DNA from: an uncultured Spirochaetaceae bacterium | GTDB taxonomy: Bacteria > Spirochaetota > Spirochaetia > Sphaerochaetales > Sphaerochaetaceae | Assembly (NCBI GenBank): GCA_944389025.1 | Contig: CALXKU010000005.1 | Span: forward strand, 1 to 64,000 | DNA length: 64,000 bases | Direction: 5' to 3' | The notes under the pieces: generated by a model | Seen by the model: the letters and a program-made list of their open reading frames with translations, nothing else | What the model was told of the DNA's origin: nothing | Databases searched by the model: none | Part shown: positions 54,111 through 63,010 of the stretch, one piece after another | Layout of the letters: every line of letters starts with the position of its first letter | Position numbering within the stretch: position 1 is the stretch's first letter | Translations under genes and position numbers: made by a program

Positions 54111-57100
54111 ACCTTCTCTATCTTTATAGTGATGGCTGACTCGGCAATCTCACCGCTCTTACCATCGTTTTCCTCTATGCTGAGAGAATCAGCAAGCGTC
54201 TCATTCGCAATATAAGAGGAGAAAGCCTTGACGGCATCGTCAATCCTACCCTCACCTTTGATAGCCACCTTGATATGGTCTGAGACCTCGAAGCCCTCAT
54301 CCTTCCTTTCAGACTGAATGAAGCGTACGATATCCCTCGCAATTCCTTCAAGAAGAAGCTCATCCGTAACATTCGTATCATAGCCGACAGTGATGCTACC
54401 CTCGTTGAGTACCTTGACATTCTCCTTCTCGCTTCTGGAAACGGCAAGATCGGAGCTTGTTATATCGATACTTCCTGCAGAGTATTCAACACTCCTGCTC
54501 TCCCCATCAAGGATGGCTGCGATATCATCATTTGTGAATGTCTGTATGATCGCCGCAACTTCCTTCATGTTCTTTCCAAGCCTTGAGCCGAGTGCCTTGA
54601 AGTTCGCCTTCGCAGAATATGAGACAAGCTCGGACTCATCGCTCTCGATATGCACACTCTTGACGTTGAGCTCCTCTTTCACGATATCCACATTCCTCTC
54701 GAGAATCGCCCTCTCCTCATCATTGCGATCAACGATGAAGAAGGATGAGAGAGGCTGGCGGATCTTGAGGTTGGAGCTGCTTCTAAGAGCTCTTCCCATC
54801 GTGATTGCCTGCATGACAAGGCTCATCTCCCTCTCAAGCGCCTCATCACGCTCATCGCTCCTGTACTCTGGCCAGGATGTAAGGTGGATTGACTCCGGCA
54901 TGTCAGCCGTTTTCAGATTCTGATAGACCTCCTCGGTCACAAACGGAATAAGAGGACATGCTACCTGCATGACCGTGAGAAGGACCTTGTAAAGCGTATC
55001 GTAGGCAGCTTTCTTGTCCTCATCGTTCTCACTGCGCCAGAATCTTCTCCTGCTACGTCTGATGTACCAGTTGTTAAGATCATCGACGAAAGAGACGACA
55101 GCATTGCAAGCTCCCTGCACATCGTAGGTGTCAAAGCTGTGACCGACTTCATAAATAAGGCGGTTGGTAGCGCTTATGATCCATCTGTCCAGAGGATTCT
55201 TCAGATCCTTATACTCAGTCTTTCCAGGCTCGTAGCCATCGATGTTCGCATAGGTTACGAAGAACGAATACGCGTTCCAGAGTGGTATGAGAAGGTTCTT
55301 AAGAACATCCTTCACCATCTCATCGCTGAACTTGAGGTCCTCCGCCTTGACAAGACAGGAATCAACAAGTGCAAAGCGAAGCGCATCGGCACCATACTGA
55401 TTCACAAGCTCCATCGGATCGGTGTAGTTATGCTCGCTCTTACTCATCTTCCTTCCATCGGAGGCAAGCACGATTCCAGAAACGATGCAGTTGTAGAATG
55501 CGGGTTTCTCAAAGAGTGCCGCAGCAAGAACTGTAAGGGAATAGAACCAACCCCTTGTCTGGTCAAGACCTTCGTTGATGAAGTTGGCAGGGAAGATCCT
55601 CTTGAACCTCTCCTCGTTCTCAAACGGATAATGCTGCTGGGCATATGGCATGCTGCCAGACTCGAACCAGCAGTCAAGGACATCAGGAATCCTCCTCATC
55701 GTCCCCTTTCCATCCGGACTTGGCCAGGTGAGGTTGTCGACATAGTGCTTATGAAGGTCCTCGACCTTCTTTCCGCACTTCGCTTCAAGCTCCGCCCTGC
55801 TTCCGATTACCTCGATATAATCAGAGCCATCACACTTCCAGATTGGAATCGGATTTCCCCAGAAACGGTTACGGCTTATCGCCCAGTCCTTCGCTCCCTC
55901 AAGCCACTTTCCGAATCTTCCGTGCTTGATATGCTCAGGAACCCAGGTAATTTCCTCGTTAGCCTCTATCATGTGCTTCTTTATCTTCTGCACGTCCACG
56001 AACCAGCAGCTCATCGCACGATAGATAAGCGGGCTGTGAGTCCTCCAGCAGAACGGATATGAGTGGAGGTAATTTTCTCTCTTGACGAGCTTACCGTTCG
56101 CTTTGAGCCACTCGATTATGCTCTTATCCGCATCTTTTACGAACACTCCCTTCCAGTCTGGAACCTCGTCTGTGAAACGGCATGCGGAATCTATTGGGCA
56201 TACTGTAGGAATGCCAGTGCCCTTGAGCACGTTGTAGTCATCCTCACCAAATCCTGGAGCGGTATGTACGATACCGCATCCGTCTTCGGTCGTAACGTAA
56301 TCTCCACAGACTACGATGAACGCACCCTGCTTCTTGAGATCCGCAAAATAAGGGAAGAGCGGCTCATAGGTCATACCCTTCATCTCGCTTCCCTTAAGGT
56401 GCTTTACGATCTTGCATCCCTTGCCGTCCTTGTAATACTTTCCAAGGAGCTTCTCGGCAAGATAATAATACTCGCCACCTTCCTCGTCCTGAACCTTCAC
56501 ATAGTCGATATCCGGACCGACAGCCAGTGCGAGGTTTGAAGGAAGGGTCCATGGTGTCGTCGTCCACGCGAGGAAATAAGAGTTCTCCTCTCCATCGACC
56601 TTGAAACGGACTGTTACCGCAGGATCCGTAACATCCTTGTATCCTCCGAGGTTCACCTCCATGTTGGAAAGTGGGCACTCAAGTTTCGGAGAGTAAGGAA
56701 GGATGTTGAATCCCTCATATATGTAACCCTTCTCATAAAGGGATTTGAACACCCACCACACGCTCTCCATGAAAGATGGGTCCATGGTCTTGTAGTCGTT
56801 ATCGAAATCGACCCAGCGCCCCATGCGCGTCACATACTCCCTCCACTCCTTCGTATACATCTGCACCTTGGAGCGGCAGGTCTCGTTGAACTTATCGACA
56901 CCGTACTCCGTTATGGCCTGATGACCGTGGATGTTAAGTTCATTCTCAACAATGCTCTCAATAGGAACGCCATGGCAGTCCCATCCGAAACGACGGATGA
57001 CCCTCTTTCCTCTCATCGTCTGATAGCGTGGGATGGCATCTTTTATGGTGCCTGGCACAAGGTGTCCAAAGTGTGGAAGTCCGGTTGCGAACGGAGGTCC

Positions 57101-57235
57101 ATCGTAGAATACGAATTCATTATCTTCAGGTCTGGAATCTATCGACTTCTTGAATATGTCATGCTCTCTCCAGAATTTCAGAATCTCCTCTTCCATCGCG
57201 GGGAAATCCACCTTGTTATTTACTGAGTGAAACAT
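54107..57235 (-). CDS. ileS: Isoleucyl-tRNA synthetase
   Basis: A 1042-residue class I synthetase. Motifs are PPFATGLPHFGHLVPGTIKD (HIGH region), TTPWTLPSN of the editing domain, and DGRKMSKSEHNYTDP (KMSKS). The sequence features and lack of a C-terminal zinc finger place it with the IleRS2 (eukaryote-like) type, which is often mupirocin-tolerant, as in several anaerobes and spirochaetes. The ATG at 57235 has AGGAG 8 nt upstream; the longer frame has no support. It is divergent from cca. Confidence 0.96.
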   Translation of the reverse strand: MFHSVNNKVDFPAMEEEILKFWREHDIFKKSIDSRPEDNEFVFYDGPPFATGLPHFGHLVPGTIKDAIPRYQTMRGKRVIRRFGWDCHGVPIESIVENELNIHGHQAITEYGVDKFNETCRSKVQMYTKEWREYVTRMGRWVDFDNDYKTMDPSFMESVWWVFKSLYEKGYIYEGFNILPYSPKLECPLSNMEVNLGGYKDVTDPAVTVRFKVDGEENSYFLAWTTTPWTLPSNLALAVGPDIDYVKVQDEEGGEYYYLAEKLLGKYYKDGKGCKIVKHLKGSEMKGMTYEPLFPYFADLKKQGAFIVVCGDYVTTEDGCGIVHTAPGFGEDDYNVLKGTGIPTVCPIDSACRFTDEVPDWKGVFVKDADKSIIEWLKANGKLVKRENYLHSYPFCWRTHSPLIYRAMSCWFVDVQKIKKHMIEANEEITWVPEHIKHGRFGKWLEGAKDWAISRNRFWGNPIPIWKCDGSDYIEVIGSRAELEAKCGKKVEDLHKHYVDNLTWPSPDGKGTMRRIPDVLDCWFESGSMPYAQQHYPFENEERFKRIFPANFINEGLDQTRGWFYSLTVLAAALFEKPAFYNCIVSGIVLASDGRKMSKSEHNYTDPMELVNQYGADALRFALVDSCLVKAEDLKFSDEMVKDVLKNLLIPLWNAYSFFVTYANIDGYEPGKTEYKDLKNPLDRWIISATNRLIYEVGHSFDTYDVQGACNAVVSFVDDLNNWYIRRSRRRFWRSENDEDKKAAYDTLYKVLLTVMQVACPLIPFVTEEVYQNLKTADMPESIHLTSWPEYRSDERDEALEREMSLVMQAITMGRALRSSSNLKIRQPLSSFFIVDRNDEERAILERNVDIVKEELNVKSVHIESDESELVSYSAKANFKALGSRLGKNMKEVAAIIQTFTNDDIAAILDGESRSVEYSAGSIDITSSDLAVSRSEKENVKVLNEGSITVGYDTNVTDELLLEGIARDIVRFIQSERKDEGFEVSDHIKVAIKGEGRIDDAVKAFSSYIANETLADSLSIEENDGKSGEIAESAITIKIEKV

Positions 57236-57317
57236 TGCAAAAACTCCTATCTCGCATATATTAAAGAAAAGAAGTATCATCTTCAAGTATCATGAAAAAG
57301 GGATAGGGCCAGAAAGC

Positions 57318-58670
57318 ATGTTAAGATACCCCGTCAGCGATAAGCTCAAGGATTTCTCATCCGTTTTCACGAAAAACGGGTTTTCAATATATCTCGTAGG
57401 TGGAGCCGTGCGCGATTTCCTTCTTAAGAAGGAAAACCATGACTATGACTTCGCAACGGATGCCGAGCCTGTGGAAATCAAGAGGATATTCCGACGCACA
57501 ATAGACACGGGGATAAAACATGGGACAGTAACCGTGCTCTACAAGGGAGAGAGCTACGAGGTCACCTCTTTCAGAACCGACGGCAGTTACAGCGATATGA
57601 GGCACCCTGAGAACGTGCATTTCGTCAAAAACCTCTCAGAAGATCTCATGCGCCGCGATTTCACTATAAACGCACTTGCAGCCTCCCTTCCAAAGGGTGA
57701 GATAATAGATGAGCATGATGGAATCAGGGACCTGAAAAAGAAGACTATAAGGGCAATTGGGAATCCATACGAGCGCTTTCAGGAAGATGCGCTGAGAATG
57801 CTGAGGGCATGCCGCTTCGCTTCAAAACTCTCATTCGATATCGAAAAGGAGACATTCCTGGCGATGAGAGAACTTAAGGATAACGTGAGTGCTGTTTCCG
57901 CAGAGAGGATAAAGGAGGAGATCTTCGCTCTCATCCTCTCCTCAAATCCGGTAAAAGGGCTTGAATATATGCGCCTCTCCGGTCTTATGGAGATAATCCT
58001 TCCCGAGCTATATGCCACATACGGCGTTGAACAGAAGGGGATACACCAGGATGATGTCTACCATCACCTGTTGAAAACGCTATATGCCGCAGAGAAGAAT
58101 GGGCATGGCTGGAAAGTGCGCCTTGCAGCGCTATTTCACGATATCGGGAAGGTTGAGACTAGAAGGAAGGGATCTGACAGGGAGTACACATTCTTCGGCC
58201 ACGATGAGAAGAGTGCTGAGCTTTATGAGAAGATTGCAACCCGTCTGAAGACAAGCAACGAGGAGAAATACGAAGTAAGCCACCTCATAAGAAACCACAT
58301 GTTCTCATACGATCCCTCATGGACCGATGCTGCCGTCAGGCGCTTTATAAGAAGGGTTGGAAAGGAGAATATCAATGATCTGATAGACCTCAGGATAGAT
58401 GATGCCGAGGCGATATCGGGGCGTATTAATCCTATGCTGATCATCTCTCTCATCGAGAGGATAAACGATGAGTATGAGAAGGAGTCAGCTCTCAGCCTCA
58501 AAGACCTGAAGATAAAGGGGGATGATCTCATCAGGGAAAAGATTCTCTCCCCCTCCCCTCTGATGGGAAAAATCCTGAACACACTGCTTGATGAGGTGAT
58601 AGAAAATCCCTCTCTCAATGAGAGGGAGAAGCTGATTGCACGAGCTAGGGAATTAGTCCAAGGGATGTGA
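57318..58670 (+). CDS. cca: CCA tRNA nucleotidyltransferase with HD domain
   Basis: A 450-residue class II nucleotidyltransferase: VGGAVRDFLL, catalytic DYDFATDAEP, RRDFTINALA, the ERFQEDALRMLRACRFA region, and a C-terminal HD phosphohydrolase region (LAALFHDIGKV, HDEKSAEL). It would add or repair the 3' CCA of tRNAs, complementing the PcnB-type protein at 14928-16178. Its 3' end overlaps the convergent rnc gene by 26 nt. Confidence 0.92.
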   Translation: MLRYPVSDKLKDFSSVFTKNGFSIYLVGGAVRDFLLKKENHDYDFATDAEPVEIKRIFRRTIDTGIKHGTVTVLYKGESYEVTSFRTDGSYSDMRHPENVHFVKNLSEDLMRRDFTINALAASLPKGEIIDEHDGIRDLKKKTIRAIGNPYERFQEDALRMLRACRFASKLSFDIEKETFLAMRELKDNVSAVSAERIKEEIFALILSSNPVKGLEYMRLSGLMEIILPELYATYGVEQKGIHQDDVYHHLLKTLYAAEKNGHGWKVRLAALFHDIGKVETRRKGSDREYTFFGHDEKSAELYEKIATRLKTSNEEKYEVSHLIRNHMFSYDPSWTDAAVRRFIRRVGKENINDLIDLRIDDAEAISGRINPMLIISLIERINDEYEKESALSLKDLKIKGDDLIREKILSPSPLMGKILNTLLDEVIENPSLNEREKLIARARELVQGM

Positions 58671-59385
58671 GCGCAAGCTTTGCCGCCTTCTGCTCCGCAC
58701 TCTTCTTGTTCTTACCGCTTGCAGGGCCGTATTCCTTATCAAGGACACGCACGGAGACCTTGAACTCCTGATTGTGATCCGGTCCGCTCTGCCCGACAAG
58801 ACGGTACTGGGGTAACATTTTCTTCCTTTTCTGAAGATACTCCTGAAGCTGGGTCTTATAATCCTTGAAATCGAGACTGCCCTTGAGATACCTGTCAATC
58901 TGCCCGCTTATGAATGAAAGCGTGTACCGCTTTGCCGTCTCCAGTCCCTGATCGAGATATATTGCGGCGATGACAGCTTCCATCGCATCTGCAAGAACGG
59001 CCTTCTTGTGCTTTCCACCCTGAAGCTCCTCACCGTGCCCCATGAGAAGGTATTTATCAAAACCCATCTCGATAGCGATCTCAGAAAGGCTCTCCTCACT
59101 TACGACGCTTGCCTTTATTTTAGAGAAGTCCCCTTCATGAAGGCTCTTGAACGATGAGAAAAGATACTCCGCAGTAATCATGCCGAGCACGCTGTCTCCG
59201 AGGAACTCGAGGCGTTCGTTATTATCAACATCCTCCTTCTGCTCATTGGCATAGGAGGTGTGAGTGAAGGCAAGATTGAGATATCTCAAATCATTGAAAT
59301 GAAGTCCATATTTCTCCTGAAAAGAGAAAAGCTCCCTTTCACGCTCATGCGTAATTCTGGGAGCTTTGATAACCTGAGCGTCCAA
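58645..59385 (-). CDS. rnc: Ribonuclease III
   Basis: A 246-residue double-strand RNA endonuclease. The catalytic signature is NNERLEFLGDSVLG, with the second acidic site in ADAMEAVIAAIYLD. The C-terminal dsRNA-binding domain ends in KKSAEQKAAKLAL. It processes rRNA and structured mRNAs. It lies 1 nt after acpP, and its last 26 nt overlap the convergent cca gene. Confidence 0.96.
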   Translation of the reverse strand: MDAQVIKAPRITHERERELFSFQEKYGLHFNDLRYLNLAFTHTSYANEQKEDVDNNERLEFLGDSVLGMITAEYLFSSFKSLHEGDFSKIKASVVSEESLSEIAIEMGFDKYLLMGHGEELQGGKHKKAVLADAMEAVIAAIYLDQGLETAKRYTLSFISGQIDRYLKGSLDFKDYKTQLQEYLQKRKKMLPQYRLVGQSGPDHNQEFKVSVRVLDKEYGPASGKNKKSAEQKAAKLALTSLGLIP

Positions 59386-59386
59386 T

Positions 59387-59629
59387 TCAGCTCAATTCCT
59401 TTGCCAAATAGCGTACGGCATCTCCGACGGTCTCAAATTCGTTAGCCATATCATCGCTGATAGTGACACCGAGTTCTTCCTCAATTGCATAAACGAGCTC
59501 GTAGGTGTCAAGACTGTCCGCCCCGAGATCCTTTCTGAAATTGGCATCCATCGTAATCTTTGCCGGATCGATCGATAACTTCTCTACAACGAGATCCTTA
59601 ACCTTAGAAAATACTTCGTTTTCTGTCAT
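59387..59629 (-). CDS. acpP: Acyl carrier protein
   Basis: An 80-residue acidic helical protein with the phosphopantetheine attachment serine in GADSLDTYEL (usually DSLDTVEL). It carries acyl chains in fatty-acid synthesis. The operon is rpmF-acpP-rnc; plsX and fab genes that often intervene are absent. Confidence 0.96.
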   Translation of the reverse strand: MTENEVFSKVKDLVVEKLSIDPAKITMDANFRKDLGADSLDTYELVYAIEEELGVTISDDMANEFETVGDAVRYLAKELS

Positions 59630-59646
59630 TTCAAACCCTCTTCAGA

Positions 59647-59832
59647 TTATTCCTCATCCTTTACAACTACCTGCTTTCCAGCATAGTAACCGCACTTAGG
59701 GCAGACGCGGTGTGAAGGAATAAGGTTTCCACATGTCTGGCATTCGCTCAGATTTGGAGCAGAGAGCTTCATGTTAGCTGCCTTTCTTGACGCAGCCTTT
59801 GCTTTTGATGTTTTATACTTAGGAGTTGCCAT
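59647..59832 (-). CDS. rpmF: Ribosomal protein L32
   Basis: A 61-residue basic protein with two CxxC motifs (CQTCG, CPKCG) forming a zinc ribbon, and an N-terminus rich in Lys/Ser/Ala (ATPKYKTSKAKAASRKA). AAGAGG lies 7 nt before the ATG. First gene of the rpmF-acpP-rnc operon. Confidence 0.96.
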   Translation of the reverse strand: MATPKYKTSKAKAASRKAANMKLSAPNLSECQTCGNLIPSHRVCPKCGYYAGKQVVVKDEE

Positions 59833-59872
59833 TTGTAAACCTCTTCTATGTTATTTTTACCGACATCTCACG

Positions 59873-59901
59873 ATATTAACAAAAGTAAAATATCGCGTCA
59901 A
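59873..59901 (-). promoter_or_regulatory. rpmF operon promoter
   Basis: TTGACG (59901-59896), 17-nt spacer, TAATAT (59878-59873), then about 40 nt to the rpmF ATG. The region 59902-60070 contains A/T-rich sequence with no gene recognised. Confidence 0.75.
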
Positions 59902-60067
59902 CGGTTTTTAGAAAGAAAGCCTAAATGAAATCCGCTCTTTTCCTGACAACAAATACCAAACTGTTGAAATAATTATACACCAAAAGAGTAATAATAAAAG
60001 TAAAAGTTTAGTAATAGGTTCTATTTGTATCAAAAAAAACCTGAAAAACGAAAATACCCAGCAAGAA

Positions 60068-60096
60068 AAACTGAACCTCCTGTAGCGCTCAGGAGG
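60068..60096 (-). terminator. Intrinsic terminator of the lipoprotein gene at 60108
   Basis: CCTCCTG (60076-60082) and CAGGAGG (60090-60096) pair across a 7-nt loop. On the minus strand TTCAGTTTTTC follows, a typical T-rich tail. Confidence 0.8.
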
Positions 60097-60107
60097 CGTA
60101 AATAAGA

Positions 60108-61493
60108 CTATCTGCTGATATCCTCTACCCTGACAGTCATTACTGGATCTGCTACAGTGTGGATCCCTTTTATGGAGACAAATGCTTCCACGGGCCTCTC
60201 ATCACGCCGCATGTCTATGCTGAAGCTTCCTCCTCTGTTATAGACACCCTGATTATTTGGTGAAGTTGCTACAAGATGACAAGATGCCTCAAGCCCCTCG
60301 GAGAATTCCACACTCACCCTTACCTTTTCAGGATCATATCCATCCGCAAATTCAAAAAATCCTTTCACCATGATTTCATCTTTGCCGCTGGAAATTGATT
60401 TTAAGGGGAAAGAGCATTCTGGATTATTTTCTGAGAATTCCATTCTCCCTTGTTCGAGAAAAGTTTGTTCTTCTTCTGATACCGCTCTCAGCTTCAAACC
60501 ATTTTCAATCTCACCATATGTAACATCGCTTTCCCCATTCCACCAGTAACTCTCAAAATAGACTGGATAATCGAGCTTTCCTACATGAATGACTATCTTT
60601 TCATCGCCAACATTCACTGCAGCCTTATGAAAGATTTTTCCATCGTCTGGATCAACAGGAAAGAACTCTACAGTATAATTTCTGTAAACATTCGATTTTT
60701 CAGGAATCGAGAATTCCAGTACGAGATCATCCACAGTGTTATCAATTTCATATGTGGCAGGACTAACCAGGTTGACAACGTCTCCAATATCTATTCTAAC
60801 AGGAGTTCTCATCGCAATCTGCCACTGTCCGTCGCAATTCCCCTCCGCCTTTGCAAGCATTAGGAAACGGAAAGAATCAATATTGGAAAAATTATGCACT
60901 CCGAACCATGAAAGTTTTGCCTCCGGAATATCTTCAAAGATATACGCAGAAGTCTCTCCATCAGCATCAAGAATCATATCGACAAACGTCACTCTCTCTG
61001 GATTTTCAATGCCATACTTCCCAGGGTCCTTCATATCAACCTGATAATAGTTCATATATACCCTGTTTCCTGCAAAATCATGAAAAAGCTCAGGCTTTGC
61101 AAAATCCAGTATCATATCTGTATTGATGTCGAAAACCATCCTTTGCAGGCAATAGACCATATATTTCCCTATCGCTCCGAGCTCAAGGTCTGCAATTGAG
61201 AAGGAGAAGGAATCATCCTCAGCCTCAAAAATATATGAGCCCAAAGGATTTCTATTGGACCTGTACTTTGTAATCGACCTGTTCCTGTTTTCAAGCGGCA
61301 TGAGTCCATAGAGATTACCTCCTTTCACCCATTTAAGAATTATCTCCTGATTCATGCTGGAAACAGTCACCTCTTCGGCAGAGGTATCTGTAATATCAAC
61401 CGTTTGAGGCTTAAAGACCTCCTGATTATCATCCATATTGCAGGAGGAAAAGCACAACAGTAAGAGTAGGAAAACAAATAATGGCTTCTTCAT
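60108..61493 (-). CDS. Lipoprotein of unknown function
   Basis: A 461-residue exported lipoprotein with signal peptide KKPLFVFLLLLLCFSSC. The body alternates short beta segments, acidic stretches and several aromatic residues (WYSYWWNGESDV-type regions around 315-330), suggesting an outer-surface beta-sandwich protein. AGGAG 5 nt before the ATG supports this start over one 20 codons earlier. It stands alone, with a terminator behind it. No domain is recognised. Confidence 0.7.
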   Translation of the reverse strand: MKKPLFVFLLLLLCFSSCNMDDNQEVFKPQTVDITDTSAEEVTVSSMNQEIILKWVKGGNLYGLMPLENRNRSITKYRSNRNPLGSYIFEAEDDSFSFSIADLELGAIGKYMVYCLQRMVFDINTDMILDFAKPELFHDFAGNRVYMNYYQVDMKDPGKYGIENPERVTFVDMILDADGETSAYIFEDIPEAKLSWFGVHNFSNIDSFRFLMLAKAEGNCDGQWQIAMRTPVRIDIGDVVNLVSPATYEIDNTVDDLVLEFSIPEKSNVYRNYTVEFFPVDPDDGKIFHKAAVNVGDEKIVIHVGKLDYPVYFESYWWNGESDVTYGEIENGLKLRAVSEEEQTFLEQGRMEFSENNPECSFPLKSISSGKDEIMVKGFFEFADGYDPEKVRVSVEFSEGLEASCHLVATSPNNQGVYNRGGSFSIDMRRDERPVEAFVSIKGIHTVADPVMTVRVEDISR

Positions 61494-61574
61494 AGCAACT
61501 CCTATAGCTATGATACCCCTATAAATATGAACTGCAAGAGAAGAACTTAACACATGAAGCGGAAAACATATTTC

Positions 61575-62054
61575 TCAGAGCTTGACCACATCACAGAGCT
61601 CAGCACTCGAAGCTCTCACCAGATCCTCAACCTTAAGACGCACTTGATAACCCCTCTTTCCTGCACTCACATAGATACTGTCGAAAAGCAGTGCACTCTC
61701 ATCGATAACTGTCTTGAACTGTTTTTTCATCCCGATTGGAGAGCAGCCACCATGAACATACCCTGTTAGTGGAAGCAGTTCCTTCTGTCTTATCATCTCG
61801 ATGTCCTTCACACCAACCGCTTCTGCCGCTTTCTTCAGATCCAGCTCATAGGCGGATGGAATGCAGAATACGAAATGCTCCCTCGCTTTCTCCGAATATG
61901 TGACAAGAGTCTTGAAAAGCGCATCCTCATCCTCTCCGAGGGCCTTTGCGACCTCCACACCGCTTACATACTTCTCCGCATCGTATTCAAACGCCTCATA
62001 ATCGATTTTCTGAGCATCAAGAAGACGCATGACATTGGTTTTCTCACTTTTCAT
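61575..62054 (-). CDS. ybaK: YbaK/EbsC family Cys-tRNA(Pro) deacylase
   Basis: A 159-residue protein of the YbaK/aminoacyl-tRNA deacylase superfamily. Motifs are ALFKTLVTY, GGCSPIGMKKQF and VSAGKRGYQV, of which the Lys and the Gly-rich loop form the active site. It hydrolyses Cys misattached to tRNA-Pro. The -10 TACTAT lies 6 nt before the ATG. Confidence 0.92.
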   Translation of the reverse strand: MKSEKTNVMRLLDAQKIDYEAFEYDAEKYVSGVEVAKALGEDEDALFKTLVTYSEKAREHFVFCIPSAYELDLKKAAEAVGVKDIEMIRQKELLPLTGYVHGGCSPIGMKKQFKTVIDESALLFDSIYVSAGKRGYQVRLKVEDLVRASSAELCDVVKL

Positions 62055-62060
62055 GGCTAA

Positions 62061-62089
62061 ATAGTATCTTTTGCAAAAGATTGAGACAA
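62061..62089 (-). promoter_or_regulatory. ybaK promoter, leaderless arrangement
   Basis: TTGTCT (62089-62084), 17-nt spacer, TACTAT (62066-62061), then 6 nt to the ATG at 62054. It overlaps the divergent yidD promoter. Confidence 0.65.
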
Positions 62090-62097
62090 CATATAAT
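62069..62097 (+). promoter_or_regulatory. yidD promoter, leaderless arrangement
   Basis: TTTTGC (62069-62074; or TTTGCA with 16-nt spacing), 17-nt spacer, consensus TATAAT (62092-62097), then 7 nt to the ATG at 62105. It overlaps the ybaK promoter almost entirely, so only one may fire at a time. Confidence 0.65.
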
Positions 62098-62104
62098 CTA
62101 CTTT

Positions 62105-62395
62105 ATGGATTTTAAAAGGCTATTAAGGCAGATATTCCTCATCCCCGTATATCTATACAAGGGGCTGCTGAGCTCATTCGGAGGTCCATGCTGCCGTTAT
62201 ACGCCATCATGCTCGTCATATTTCGTAGATGCAGTGCTAAAGCATGGAATACTCAGGGGAACGATACTCGGATGCGCAAGGCTCTTCAGATGCAGAGGAA
62301 GCTACCTTGGAGGACCGGATCCGGTTCCAGATGAGTTTTCCTTTAAGGATATAAAAGATAAATATAGGATCTACAAAAAGCCGAAGGACTACTGA
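62105..62395 (+). CDS. yidD: Membrane protein insertion efficiency factor YidD
   Basis: A 96-residue protein with a short N-terminal amphipathic helix and the family signature CRYTPSCSSYFVDAVLKHG, then RLFRCRGSYLGGPDPVP. It assists YidC-dependent insertion. The ATG at 62105 is favoured over one at 62081 because of the family N-terminus and the promoter at 62092. It overlaps the convergent udk end by 7 nt. Confidence 0.92.
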   Translation: MDFKRLLRQIFLIPVYLYKGLLSSFGGPCCRYTPSCSSYFVDAVLKHGILRGTILGCARLFRCRGSYLGGPDPVPDEFSFKDIKDKYRIYKKPKDY

Positions 62396-63009
62396 TCCTC
62401 TTCATGAAGGATTGAGGAGACGAATGAGAAAAGGACTCTCATCGCATTCTCATTGTACCCCCCTTCGGGAATTATGATATCCGCATACTCCTTCGTCGGC
62501 TCGATGAAATTATAGTGCCCTGGGCGTACGACCTCGGTATACTGTTTTATGACACTCTCCATCGTCCTTCCCCTCTCCGTGATATCCCTTTTAAGACGTC
62601 TGATGAAGCGGATATCCGCAGGGGTATCCACATAGATCTTGAGATCAAGAAGATTGCGTATCCTCTCGTCATAAAGCACCATTAGCCCGTCAAGGATTAT
62701 TATCTTCTTCGGATCAAGGCGCACCATCTCATTCTTCCTGGAATGGGTAACGAAATCATACTGAGGCATCATGACACTCTTGCCTTTTTTGAGGTCCAAA
62801 AGGTTATCAAGCATCAGATCCATATCGAAGGCATCGGGATGGTCGAAATTGACCGCCGTGATATTCTCATTGCTTACCTGAGGGGCACTCTTGTAATAGT
62901 TGTCCTGCTCAATGAGAAGGCACTCGGAAGAGAGCGCCTCTATTCTTTTGACAACAGTACTCTTTCCACTTCCTGAACCACCTGTTATACCAATGAGCTT
63001 TACATTCAT
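62389..63009 (-). CDS. udk: Uridine kinase
   Basis: A 206-residue P-loop kinase: GITGGSGSGKSTV (Walker A), FDHPDAFD, IILDGLMVLYDERI, and R-rich lid (RFIRRLKRDITERGR). It phosphorylates uridine/cytidine. GAGGA precedes the ATG at 63009, 1 nt after the galM stop, with which it forms an operon. Confidence 0.92.
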   Translation of the reverse strand: MNVKLIGITGGSGSGKSTVVKRIEALSSECLLIEQDNYYKSAPQVSNENITAVNFDHPDAFDMDLMLDNLLDLKKGKSVMMPQYDFVTHSRKNEMVRLDPKKIIILDGLMVLYDERIRNLLDLKIYVDTPADIRFIRRLKRDITERGRTMESVIKQYTEVVRPGHYNFIEPTKEYADIIIPEGGYNENAMRVLFSFVSSILHEEDQ

Positions 63010-63010
63010 G

